From: Echinarachnius parma
Taxonomy: Eukaryota; Echinodermata; Echinoidea; Clypeasteroida; Echinarachniidae
Direction of reading: 5' to 3'
NCBI GenBank assembly: GCA_037951105.1
Contig: JBAMJV010008401.1
Span: 1-64,000 of the forward strand
Length of the DNA stretch: 64,000 nucleotides
Below, in pieces: positions 23,801 through 31,800 of this stretch (positions within the stretch are counted from its first letter, which is position 1; each line of letters begins with the position of its first letter). The position numbers and the translations under genes are program-made. The notes beneath the pieces were generated by a model, which was given only the letters and a program-made list of their open reading frames with translations, was not told where the DNA came from and made no database searches.

Positions 23801-26800
23801 TGGAGGCTCTAATAGAAATGCAGTTTGAGGAGGAGGATAAATGCCTGGCTGCGATTGGAGGCTCTAATAGAAACGCAGCTTGAGGAGGAAGATAAATGCC
23901 TGGCTGCGATTGGAGGCTCTAATAGAAACGCAGTTTGAGGAGGAAGATAAATGCCTGGCTGCGATTGGAGGCTCTAATAGAAACGCAGCTTGAGGAGGAA
24001 GATAAATGCCTGGCTGCGATTGGAGGCTTGGAGCACTGGGCAAGGTCCGTTGCAAGAGAAAGTAGAGACTTTTTTTTTTCAGTCCTCGAATGAGAAAAAG
24101 ATGTCTATCAATGATACAAATTTATCGTGGAAAAGGGGAAAGTAAGGATGATAATGAGGATCAACGATTGGATGCAATCAGAGGTTGAGGTAAGTCTCTT
24201 TTCCTGTTTGACGGAACAGTACATAAGAGTGTTGTAATTCCTTGTAATTGTAAGTAATTTGAATTTAATTGAAAAAGAGCAAAGAAAATGGGATTCCAAC
24301 GGGATTCGAACCGTTGTCTCGGGTTGGAATCCCGTTGGAATCCCATTTTCTTTGCTCTTTTTCAATCACATTATATATTTCTGGTTGGTTTCTTTATATG
24401 TTTGAATTAATTTGAATTTAATGAATGTTGATTTTTTGTTTGTGCCCACAGGAGAGCCGAAGGGAGAGGGAGACCCAGCGTTACCCCCACATCTCAGCCA
24501 TCATGACAGGGATAGACTCATAGTCAACCCTGAGGTACGTACACCCAGTGTTACCCCCACATCTCAGCCATCATGACAGGGACAGACTCATAGTCAACCC
24601 TGAGGTACGTACACCCAGTGTTACCTCCACATCTCAGCCATCATGACAGGGATAGACTCATAGTCAACCCTGAGGTACGTACCACCCTGTGTTACCCCCA
24701 CATCTCAGCCATCATGACAGGGACAGACTCATAGTCAACCCTAAGGTACGTACCACCCTGTGTTACCCCCACATCTCAGCCATCATGACAGGGACAGACT
24801 CATAGTCAACCCTGAGGTACGTACCACCCTGTGTTACCCCCACATCTCAGCCATCATGACAGGGACAGACTCATAGTCAACCCTGAGGTACGTACCACCC
24901 TGTGTTACCCCCACATCTCAGCCATCATGACAGGGACAGACTCATAGTCAACCCTGAGGTACGTACCACCCAGTGTTACCCCCACATCTCAGCCATCATG
25001 ACAGGGATAGACTCATAGTCAACCCTGAGGTACGTACCACCCAGTGTTACCCCCACATCTCAGCCATCATGACAGGGATAGACTCATAGTCAACCCTGAG
25101 GTACGTACCACCCTGTGTTACCCCCACATCTCAGCCATCATGACAGGGACAGACTCATAGTCAACCCTGAGGTACGTACCACCCTGTGTTACCCCCACAT
25201 CTCAGCCATCATGACAGGGATAGACTCATAGTCAACCCTGAGGTATGTACCACCCTGTGTTACCCCCACATCTCAGCCATCATGACAGGGATAGACTCAT
25301 AGTCAACCCTGAGGTACGTACCACCCTGTGTTACCTCCACATCTCAGCCATCATGACAGGGATAGACTCATAGTCAACCCTGAGGTACGTACCACCCTGT
25401 GTTACCCCCACATCTCAGCCATCATGACAGGGACAGACTCATAGTCAACCCTGAGGTACGTACCACCCAGTGTTACCCCCACATCTCAGCCATCATGACA
25501 GGGATAGACTCATAGTCAACCCTGAGGTACGTACCACCCGGTGTTACCCCCACATCTCAGCCATCATGACAGGGATAGACTCATAGTCAACCCTGAGGTA
25601 CGTACCACCCAGTGTTACCCCCACATCTCAGCTATCATGACAGGGATAGACTCATAGTCAACCCTGATGTACGTACCACCCAGTGTTACCCCCACATCTC
25701 AGCTATCATGACAGGGATAGACTCGTAGTCAACCCTGAGGTACGTACCACCCAGTGTTACCCCCACATCTCAGCCATCATGACAGGGACAGACTCATAGT
25801 CAACCCTGAGGTACGTACCACCCAGTGTTACCCCCACATCTCAGCCATCATGACAGGGACAGACTCATAGTCAACCCTGAGGTACGTACCACCCAGTGTT
25901 ACCCCCACATCTCAGCCATCATGACAGGGATAGACTCATAGTCAACCCTGAGGTACGTACCCCTGTGTTACCCCCACATCTCAGCCATCATGACAGGGAT
26001 AGACTCATAGTCAACCCTGAGGTACGTACCACCCTGTGTTACCCCCACATCTCAGCCATCATGACAGGGATAGACTCATAGTCAACCCTGAGGTACGTAC
26101 CCCAGTGTTACCCCCACATCTCAGCCATCATGACAGGGACAGACTCATAGTCAACCCTGAGGTACGTACCACCACTCAAAAATATACATGATGGCCCTAT
26201 ATGATGTCCCCTATATGCCAACAAATCCTCCAAAATCTAACAGAGCCACTGTAAATTAGCATAGAGATCAATGCAAACTCAATTTTTAGAGTGCCATTTT
26301 CACACTGAAATGTTTAAAAAGTAGCCTCTGAAAATAAAACATCCCTGTGTACCAAAATATGATAAGATTACTGTAACCCTCAACTTTGATTTCTTCAATG
26401 TTATCTTTATCATTCTAATTCCCTTAGGACCTTGTGGAGAGAACACACATGAGCAGTGATAACTTCACCCTGTACCTGCACCAGAACTACCTGGACTTCT
26501 ACACGGACATTGAGGACGCTGTAGAGGCCAGCAGATACCTGAGCGACACAGATTTTCTAACCTGTGAATGGACAGTAAGTCTCAAATCTTTCGCCCTTTT
26601 TGTTAGCAAATTGTAATGATTCTCTCGATCCGACTGGTTTTTCAGTGGGGCCTGATCAGTCGCAGCCGATTCTACATGTTGAATTGGTCTGGACTATTTT
26701 TTGACTGGCAAAATCAAAGTTGTAAGGGAAAGCACAATGGTCCGTAATACATATTTTATCAACTTGTGACAACGTAGTTTCTAAATCCCTTTCCAACGGG

Positions 26801-29800
26801 CTTATGTTTTAAACATTAGGCAATCTTATTTAAACAGTTGTACAGTACAACCTTTTTCGCCATTCTGTTCATAACTACAATGTAGCTTATAGGCAAACTT
26901 TGATAAAGACAGTTGTACACAGTATAACCTTTTCACCATTCTGTTTGCTAATAACAGCACAGGACCAAGATGCGAGAGTACAGCTCTTCCGTAGCAGTCC
27001 GAGCGCTAATACACCACAACTCAAGCCGTGCATAGTGCAATAAAGACATATACAGTCCATGGAAATGATATAGACTACAGTTTTAGTCGTACTAGCTTGC
27101 AAGGAAAGGCAGTTGAATGAAGTATAACCTCTTTCACCATTCTGTCTGTTGATCATAGCACAGGACTAAGATGCGAGAGTACAGTTCATCAGTAGCAGTC
27201 CAGGCCCTAATCCATCTCAACTCAAGCCGTGCATGGTGCAATAAAGACAGATAAGAGCTATCCTGGCCATGGTATAACCTACAGATTGAGGTTCAATACT
27301 GGCTCATAAAGAAAGGAGGTTGTACGAAATGTAACCCTTTTCGCCACTCTGTTCATAACTAGCTTATAGGCAAACTTTGATAAAGACAGTTAACGGAGTA
27401 TAACCCTTTTCACCTTCTGTTTGCTAATAACAGCACAGGACTAAGATGCGAGAGTACAGCTCTTCGGTAGCAGTCCGGGCCCTAATCCACCACAACTCAA
27501 GCCGTGCTTGGTGCAATAAAGACAGTGGAGGAGGAGGAGGAGGTGGCAGGGGGTGGAAACCACTCCATAAACCAGAGTGGTTTGAAGTATCAAGAAAGGT
27601 GAGATGTTAAACATTTATTGGAATCCGTTTACATGTAAATTAACTTGTCCATAGAGCCATCTGCTTAAAAGACCACCTTTTCTGTCTCCGCTAGGCGGTT
27701 GTTATTGACATGTTTGGCTTGATATTGTTTGAAGAGAGTAAATAAGGTGGAGGACCACCTTTTCTGTCTCCGCTAGGCGGTTGTTATTGACATGTTTGGC
27801 TTGATATTGTTTGAAGAGAGTAAATAAGGTGGAGGACCACCTTTTCTGTCTCCCCTAGGCGGTTGTTATTGACATGTTTGGCTTTATATTGTTTGAAGAG
27901 AGTAAAGTAAGGTGGAGGACCACCTTTTCTGTCTCCCCTAGGCGGTTGTTATTGACATGTTTGGCTTTATATTGTTTGAAGAGAGTAAAGTAAGGTGGAG
28001 GACCACCTTTTCTGTCTCCCCTAGGCGGTTGTTATTGACATGTTTGGCTTGATATTGTTTGAAGAGAGTAAAGTAAGGTGGAGGAAGAAGAGGAAGAAGA
28101 GCAAGATGAAGTTGGAAGACGAGGAGGAAGGGAGGAGGAGGAGGGAGGGAGGAGGAGGAGGGGATTTTGACCACAGCACAAACCAGAGTTGTTTGAAGAA
28201 TCAGCTAGCCGTTGTCAGCTCCCCAGTCAGCGCGTTGACAAAAGCTAGCAGAAGCGGCCAAAACATTTGCTGTTTATCATCTACACATCATGAGTGGACG
28301 GACATTTTTATAACATTCACTTTTTTTTTTACTGTTTTGATCATCAGTATCGTGACAGCAGCACGGCAGCCAAGGGTCTGTTTGTTGGTCACTGTTGGAC
28401 TCCGATAGATCTACAGACCCAGCTCTTGCCTTACCTAGCGCTGGTCAACGTTCCACTCAGAAATCCTGGTGAGTTACTATTCATTGATTTTGATTTGTTA
28501 CCAGTTCCAAGTCCTGACTAGGCCATTTGTGTCTTGCCCATTAATGGTAAGAGTAAGACTAAGCAATCATAATGGCATCCATCTGTCCATCTGTCCACAA
28601 ACAATTTTACAAGTTTACTTACAATCTCCTTAATTGCTAACAAGTTTGCAACCTGCCATCCATTTGGAAGCAAACTTGGTGAAGTATGGTCAAAGGTCAC
28701 AAGATTAAGGTTTTGGTTCACTTCAACTGACGAAATCTTGATTTTACTTTGCCCACTGGGCCACGAGGGGAAAATAAGTTAATTAGCTCATCCGGCCCGA
28801 AGGGCCCGATGAGCTTATGCCATGCCGTTGCGTCCGTCGTCCGTCCGTCCTTCCGTCCGTCCACAGTTTTCAAAATGCTTCTTCTTCGTTATTTTTCAAC
28901 CGATTTTGATTCTGATTGTTTCATAAGATAGGGCTAGGAGGGGGATTTAAAACTTCTATACAGAATTTTGAAATTTTTCTCCATTAATTAATTATGGTAA
29001 TTTATGCAAATTTATTCAAAAAATCACAAAAAATGCTTCTTCTCCTTCATTTCTCGACCGATTTTGATTTGGTTTGCTTTATCTGGTAGAGCTAACTTTG
29101 GTACACTAAATTTCTACACAGAATTTTGAAATTTTTCTCCATTAATTAATTATGGTAATTTATGCAAATTTATTCCAAAAATCACAAAAAATGCTTCTTC
29201 TCCTTCATTTCTCGACCGATTTTTATTTGGTTTGCTTTATCTGGTAGAGCTAACTTTGGTACACTAAACTTCTACACAGAATTTTGAAATTTTTCTCCAT
29301 TAATTAATTATGGTAATTTATGCAAATTTATTCCAAAAATCACAAAAAATGCTTCTTCTCCTTCATTTCTCGACCGATTTTTATTTGGTTTGCTTTATCT
29401 GGTAGAGCTAGCTTTGGTACACCAAACTTTTACACAGAATTTTGAAATTTTTCTCCATTAATTAATTATGGTAATTTTTTATTTATTTATTTATTTTTTT
29501 TAAATTTTTTATTTATTTATTTATTTATTTATTTTTATTTATTTTTATTTTATTAAAAAAAAAAAAATTTTGGTTATTTTTTTTACATTTTTAAATTTAT
29601 TTATTTATTAATTATTATTATTATTAGTAGTATTATTAGTTTTTTTCCCATGTTCCTTCTGGGGCGTCAAATTTATATTTTTGTCCCTTCCAGGGCAGTT
29701 TTTGACCAGTTGAAAAGTGTACCACATGAAATTTGCGATATTTGATGTTGCGAGATGCCGGATGAGCGCTACGTCATTGACGTTCTGGTTTTTAGGATGT

Positions 29801-31252
29801 CATCAAGTTGAATGTAATGTGCTCATCATAAAATAGAAGATGGCTAGTTATGCAAAAAATTGCAGCTTTTTGTTTTGAAAATTAATTGGCACCACCTTTG
29901 TAAAATTATAGCAATACAAATTGTATAAATGTGTTGATGTATTTTCTGCAGCTCCATATCTTTAGTGTAACTATGAAGAGCATGTTTCTTATGATATGTT
30001 GTAAATTTCTTTGGTGATTTTTTATTGCATAATTATCTTTCAATTTTCCACAGGTCAAATTGCCTTCCTTCAAGAGGTGACGAGATTCTCAAATATGAAG
30101 CATGGACGGTATGTACTATTGTATTTATTATTGTTTTTCTTCACATTGTTTATTATTGATGCAATTTATGATTTCAAATGACAGAACTAATTAAGTACAG
30201 CTCTCCTTGATATGTTAATCAAAACAAAACAAGTGAGAAAAATCATCAGTGGAAAATTATGGAAATTCTTTTGATAAATTGGAGGTAATAACTAATTCCT
30301 ACTTATTATGAAGTCATTCACACATGAAAATTGAGATTAGATGAGTTGGATGTTGATAAGGTAATAAATAAGATGCCTTACTCTCATCATAGAGCTGTTA
30401 TTATCCTAGGCCTTTTGTGATATCAGCCCCATATGTACATGTCAATGTTTGTTCAGTCCCACTTGTAGATTTTGCTGTTGCTGCTACATCCAATGGCTAA
30501 ACCCTTGACTTATTCCCTCTAACATATTATAGCCAAAGAGACAAGATCCCTACATCCCATTGCTCTGTTTCCCTATCTCAGTCCCACATGTACATTTTGG
30601 TGTTAATTTCATCGCTGTTACCTGTATATTGCAAAACCCTCTGTATATTCCCTCTAACAGGAGATGGCCCAAGGAACTGGATGAGAGAGATGTTGATGAT
30701 TCAGGTCTCAAAGTTGTCTTCCCTCATGCAAGACCTCCGTTTCATCACTCTAGTCCCATATGAATATTTTAATGTTGGTTCAGCCCCTCTTACATCCCAC
30801 ATTCTATGTTTACAAATTTGTGGTCTGTGTTTGCTAAACCCTTGATATATTCCCTCTAACAGGAGATGGCCAAAGAAACTGGATGAGAAGGACATTGATG
30901 AGGCCGGTCTGGAAGATTACTTCCTTAGTTCTCTGTTTCTCCATCTCAGTCCCACATGTACATTTTGATGTTAATTTCATCGCTGTTACCTGTAATAATA
31001 TTGCAAAACCCTCTGTATATTCCCTCTAACAGGAGATGGCCAAAGAAACTGGATGAGAAGGACGTTGATGAGGCAGGTCTTGAGGATGACTTCCCTAGCT
31101 CCCAGAACTCTGTTTCATCCACCATCTCATCCTCACAGGGAGGCAGGAACAAAACAACGCTGGATGGACACAACGTGGATGCCCTGGACGACTCTGCAGT
31201 CGCAGGGGATGAGGAGGATGAGGAGATCGTTATCGAGGATTTCGATGACTGA
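14805..31252 (+). CDS. RAD17: RAD17 checkpoint clamp loader, complete, 14 coding exons
   Basis: The exons are 14805-15032, 16696-16782, 17242-17401, 17981-18105, 19685-19863, 20438-20507, 21776-21887, 22414-22641, 24452-24534, 26428-26574, 27434-27598, 28348-28468, 30054-30108 and 31033-31252. They join in frame to 659 residues (human 681). RAD17 replaces RFC1 in a nuclear RFC-like complex that loads the RAD9-RAD1-HUS1 clamp at damaged DNA to start ATR signalling. Visible landmarks: an N-terminal WVTPSFDDF block; Walker A GPAGAGKT (116-123); Walker B VVLVED (about 196-201); a sensor-1-like FIVSDS; SGDIRGAINALQF (sensor-2 region); LFLFRALGKVLYCK; LYLHQNYLDF; LQTQLLPYLAL; and the acidic C-terminal EEIVIEDFDD. 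The start at 14805 gives MHKWVTPSFDDF, matching the family. Three further in-frame ATGs lie upstream (14691, 14751, and beyond a likely acceptor). Several exons have partial copies nearby (listed separately). The first donor of the exon 9 array keeps the frame. Confidence 0.93.
15117..15345. repeat. dispersed ATTGGTACCAAT-rich repeat, copy 1
   Basis: This is a cluster of short palindromes (ACCAATTGAAATCAATTGGT and variants), bounded by AAATTCCCATTGAC on the left and CCTGGGTTGG on the right. A related copy in inverse orientation is at 44905-45035. It lies in RAD17 intron 1. Confidence 0.75.
15470..16022 (+). mobile_element. TTAA-type MITE, family B, copy 1 (553 bp)
   Basis: It is flanked by TTAA at 15466-15469 and 16023-16026. 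The ends are AGGGATAGTTGAGTTCTGGT and its near-complement. An internal palindrome around CCTGGGGCCCCAGG is present. It is nearly identical to 22708-23261 and to the inverse copy 44116-44670, so the family moved recently. The TTAA target suggests a piggyBac- or Kolobok-dependent element. It lies in RAD17 intron 1 and has no coding capacity. Confidence 0.92.
17402..17665 (+). repeat. tandem duplication of the exon 3 donor region, 2 copies of about 130 bp
   Basis: The first bases of RAD17 intron 3 (GTATATACTGGGATGGTATT at 17402) recur at 17533, followed by about 120 similar bases including ATTATGCCATGTGTAACATT. The second copy therefore carries a duplicate of the intron 3 5' splice site sequence but no exon sequence. 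Confidence 0.9.
18230..18310 (+). repeat. partial copy ('echo') of RAD17 exon 4 with its donor site
   Basis: TTCTGAAGAG...GGAGAGGAGTGGCA..CTAATAAAGTTGTGCTAG of exon 4 (about 18025-18105) recurs here with a shortened middle, ending GTGGAG|GTAAAT like the real donor. The first half of the exon and its acceptor are not copied. It is in intron 4. Confidence 0.85.
18555..18576. repeat. 22-base poly-G run
   Basis: An uninterrupted G run in RAD17 intron 4. A second G-rich block (runs split by single T) lies at 19199-19230. Confidence 0.95.
19474..19560 (+). repeat. partial copy of RAD17 exon 5 with its acceptor site
   Basis: CTTCTCTGCAG|GACATTCCCAATGC reproduces the start of exon 5 (19685) with its acceptor. 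It encodes DIPNAFYRDPASLHAIL, then drifts and reaches a stop after about 40 codons (19600-19602). No donor is visible. If included, it would end the protein inside the AAA+ domain. Confidence 0.88.
19925..20140. repeat. dispersed repeat related to 57300-57600
   Basis: Shared blocks include GCTCCC-GGGAGTTGAGAAAGT, a GATGA-CA-G segment, and an end resembling the GCGCTATAAAT/GCTCTATAAGTGG motif seen in many marine invertebrate repeats. No coding capacity. Confidence 0.55.
20615..21075. repeat. repeat with a TTGAA simple-sequence end, split by a palindrome
   Basis: ATTGAATTGAATTGAATTGA followed by ATGGTTTTATTAAAC resembles the 3' end of a LINE or SINE read in inverse. The similar arrangement at 42588-42760 (GATA repeat, then ATGGTTTTATTC) supports this. 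The element is interrupted or extended by the palindrome at 20701-20906. Family not identified. Confidence 0.45.
20701..20906. repeat. perfect palindrome, about 102-bp arms, 2-bp spacer
   Basis: Read outward from 20803/20804, every base from 20802 down to 20701 is complementary to 20805 up to 20906. The outermost bases are CAATAATATCTACTCG and CGAGTAGATATTATTG. The arms include CATGTTTGTAT/ATACAAACATG at the centre. It lies in RAD17 intron 6. Such perfection implies a recent origin, gene-conversion upkeep, or an assembly error. Confidence 0.95.
21345..21475. repeat. dispersed repeat pair member (also 26628-26745)
   Basis: Both copies share GGGCCCGATCAGT/GGGGCCTGATCAGT, then AGCCGATTC-ACATGT, ACTGGCA and CAAAATCA-AGTTG in the same order. 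Both lie in RAD17 introns. Confidence 0.65.
21563..21660 (+). repeat. degraded copy of RAD17 exon 7 with acceptor
   Basis: GAATGCTTTCAG|GCGAGACACAAG mirrors the real GAATGTTCACAG|GCGAGGCACAAG at 21776. The remainder matches with small insertions and deletions until the GGCGATAT block. The frame is lost. The same intron segment before it (TTTGTTCTTGAATG) is also duplicated. Confidence 0.85.
22017..22110 (+). repeat. second partial copy of RAD17 exon 7 (3' half and donor side)
   Basis: GATATCAGAGGGGCCATAAA and TGCACTGCAGTT match exon 7 at about 21842-21875. The following GGTTGGTTGAGTTAGATTG matches intron 7 just downstream of the real donor. The duplicated unit thus spans exon end plus intron start, but the GTAAGT itself is missing. 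Confidence 0.88.
22160..22295 (+). repeat. tandem duplication, 2 copies of about 66 bp
   Basis: ACATCCCTCTGGA-TTGACCT and TTTCATAGAAAGGCTT, then CCTGGTGGATTACGTGA, occur twice in succession in RAD17 intron 7. Confidence 0.85.
22708..23261 (+). mobile_element. TTAA-type MITE, family B, copy 2
   Basis: TTAA flanks are at 22704-22707 and 23262-23265. It has the same ends, internal CCCGGGGCCCCGGG palindrome and orientation as 15470-16022, with only scattered differences. It lies in RAD17 intron 8. Confidence 0.92.
23305..23430 (+). repeat. copy of the 3' half of RAD17 exon 8 with its donor
   Basis: The copy runs from GGGAAGTAAA through CTGGCTGCGATTGGAGGCCG, ATCCCTCTTTCTGTTCAGAG and CTCTACTGCAAGA|GTAAGTTTTGTCA, matching 22539-22655 including the donor and first intron bases. 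An early TAA in the exon's frame would stop translation if it were spliced in. No acceptor is copied. Confidence 0.92.
23522..23716. mobile_element. 195-bp MITE with AAGCTGCGTTTC ends
   Basis: The left end AAGCTGCGTTTCCATTAGAG and the right end CTCTAATAGAAACGCAGCTT are complementary with one mismatch. An inner hairpin AAAATCGCTC..GAGCGATTTT is visible. It is inserted in the region of degraded exon 8 copies. Confidence 0.88.
23717..24040 (+). repeat. 55-bp tandem array: MITE end fused to exon 8 fragment, about 6 copies
   Basis: Each unit has GAGGAGGA-GATAAATGCC and TGGCTGCGATTGGAGG, both derived from exon 8 (EEDNRLAAIGG region), followed by CTCTAATAGAAACGCAGCTT, the right end of the preceding MITE. 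Unit starts are 55 bp apart (for example GGCTCTAATAG at 23749 and 23804). Confidence 0.92.
24125..24200 (+). repeat. degraded exon 8 fragment
   Basis: GGGGAAAGTAAGGATGATAA, then GAGGATCAACGATTGGATGC and AATCAGAGG, resembles exon 8 GGGGAAGTAAAGATGATGAG, then GAGGATAATCGACTGGCTGC. It is followed by a GTAAGT that is not at the homologous place. Confidence 0.7.
24269..24366. repeat. inverted dimer of the tRNA-like repeat, short form
   Basis: The arms 24269-24312 and 24321-24366 share the GAAAAAGAGCAAAGAAAATG tail and GATTCCAACGGGATTCGAAC (B-box complement) with 12582-12757. Here the A-box and anticodon parts are gone, leaving two B-box/T-arm ends almost back to back. RAD17 intron 8. Confidence 0.85.
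24481..26165 (+). repeat. 24-copy, 71-bp tandem array made of RAD17 exon 9 end plus its donor
   Basis: Unit starts (the TTACC block) fall at 24481, 24551, 24621, 24692 and then every 71 bp to 26108, with three spacings of 69-70. Each unit holds the last about 54 bases of exon 9 (coding LPPHLSHHDRDRLIVNPE) and the donor GAG|GTACGT plus about 10 intron bases. Copies differ at only a few sites (GGGATAG/GGGACAG, CAGTG/CTGTG). Only the first copy joins the real acceptor (24452). Using its donor keeps the RAD17 frame into exon 10. Reading into copy 2 meets TGA after 14 codons. Confidence 0.97.
26957..27055 (+). repeat. RAD17 exon 11 copy 1 (5' part)
   Basis: AACAG|CACAGGACCAAGATGCGAGA reproduces the acceptor and start of exon 11 (27434). 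The match runs to GTGCAATAAAGACA and breaks before the Gly-run codons. The codon for Trp in RAW reads TAG here. No donor follows. Confidence 0.92.
27158..27255 (+). repeat. RAD17 exon 11 copy 2 (5' part)
   Basis: ATAG|CACAGGACTAAGATGCGAGA continues with the exon 11 frame open through RAWCNKD, then TAA follows almost at once. The upstream intron sequence (TATAACC-TTTCACCATTCTGT) is shared by all three copies, so the duplicated unit is intron plus exon start. Confidence 0.92.
27668..28078 (+). repeat. 82-83-bp tandem array, 5 copies, in RAD17 intron 11
   Basis: GACCACC starts copies at 27671, 27753, 27835, 27918 and 28001. Each unit contains TTTTCTGTCTCC-CTAGGCGG, which looks like a splice acceptor, and AGAGAGTAAA-TAAGGTGGAGG. 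Confidence 0.95.
28079..28205 (+). repeat. degraded copy of the 3' end of RAD17 exon 11
   Basis: An expanded GGA/GAAGA tract leads into GGGATTTTGACCAC, then ACAAACCAGAGTTGTTTGAA. This parallels the real exon's GGA run, then GGGTGGAAACCAC and TAAACCAGAGTGGTTTGAA (27528-27585). The donor is not kept. Confidence 0.75.
28783..29775. mobile_element. about 1-kb DNA element with internal 159-bp repeats
   Basis: The ends TTAGCTCATCCGGC and GCCGGATGAGCGCTA are complementary over the GCTCATCCGGC block. Inside are GTCCGTCC simple repeats (28828-28862), then three and a half direct repeats of about 159 bp (TTGAAATTTTTCTCC starts at about 28968, 29127, 29286, 29443), then an AT-only stretch (29475-29650). 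It lies in RAD17 intron 12. No open frame. Confidence 0.7.
30410..30545 (+). repeat. most degraded copy of the RAD17 exon 14 region
   Basis: CCCATATGTACATGTCAATG, CTAAACCCTTGACTTATTCC and CCCTCTAACA-AT parallel the intron sequence just before exon 14. The exon part is reduced to AGCCAAAGAGAC. Confidence 0.6.
30661..30765 (+). repeat. RAD17 exon 14 copy 1 (potential alternative last exon)
   Basis: CCCTCTAACAG|GAGATGGCCC has a good acceptor. Joined to exon 13 it would encode RRWPKELDERDVDDSGL, continue for about 16 novel residues and stop at TGA (30761-30763). The conserved acidic C-terminal tail would be missing. Confidence 0.88.
30862..31032 (+). repeat. RAD17 exon 14 copy 2 plus duplicated intron 13 end
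   Basis: CCCTCTAACAG|GAGATGGCC again has an intact acceptor. It reads RRWPKKLDEKDIDEAGLEDY and then diverges, running into duplicated intron sequence (TCCCACATGTACATTTTG). The unit of about 180-200 bp has been copied at least three times including the true exon. Confidence 0.9.
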
Positions 31253-31265
31253 GATTACCAAACTT

Positions 31266-31330
31266 ATATACAGTAGAAACTCTCTATATTAAAAGTTTGG
31301 TTATAACGCGGTAATTATTCAGGTCCAGAT
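31266..31330 (+). mobile_element. fragment of a pogo-like MITE
   Basis: TACAGTAGAAACTCTCTATA followed by TTATAACGCGG resembles the left end of the elements at 34252-34387 and 38062-38253. The right end is not present. Confidence 0.55.
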
Positions 31331-31337
31331 ATTATGT

Positions 31338-31395
31338 ATGATGTAAAAGAGGAGTATCTGGAGATCATTATCCAGGATTTTGATGACCGAGATTA
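31338..31395 (+). repeat. copy of the RAD17 C-terminal codons downstream of the stop
   Basis: GAGTATCTGGAGATCATTAT and CCAGGATTTTGATGACCGAG parallels GATGAGGAGATCGTTATCGA and GGATTTCGATGACTGAGATT (31212-31256). It sits in the RAD17 3' UTR. The copied stop has become CGA, and TAA follows. Confidence 0.85.
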
Positions 31396-31396
31396 A

Positions 31397-31775
31397 AGGT
31401 GCACCTGTAAAGGGTCAGATATTGCCCAAAATGACATTTGAGACTTCAATCCTATACCAAAATCATTGTTAGATACATGTATGTCCGAATGATGTGTGAA
31501 AGTTTCATTGAAAAGGAACACTGCTTTCCTGGTTAAAAAAACATGAAAATTTGCTTCAGCTTTTACAACGAATTACTGTATGACGCTTATGAGGTTTATG
31601 ACCGTTCATTAACGCTCTTGAGCTGAATGATAGATATCGTCATACAAAAGGGGCATTTGAAAAAAATCTAACTTTATTTTATTCTTCTCTTACCATAAGC
31701 TAAACAACACGGTAGAAGAGAAACGAGGAAGCTCCAAGTAATTTTCGTGGAGTTAGACACTTTACAGGCATCCCT
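31397..31775. mobile_element. TTAA-type MITE, family C
   Basis: TTAA flanks are at 31393-31396 and 31776-31779. The ends AGGTGCACCTGTAAAG and CTTTACAGGCATCCCT are complementary with a few mismatches. No coding capacity. It is directly beside the nested element starting at 31788. Confidence 0.82.
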
Positions 31776-31800
31776 TTAACAGACTCATACAGTCACACCT

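Noticed and set aside
24481-26165. CRISPR-like regular repeats
   Set aside because: Head-to-tail units with no unique spacers, derived from an exon edge, in an animal genome. A minisatellite.
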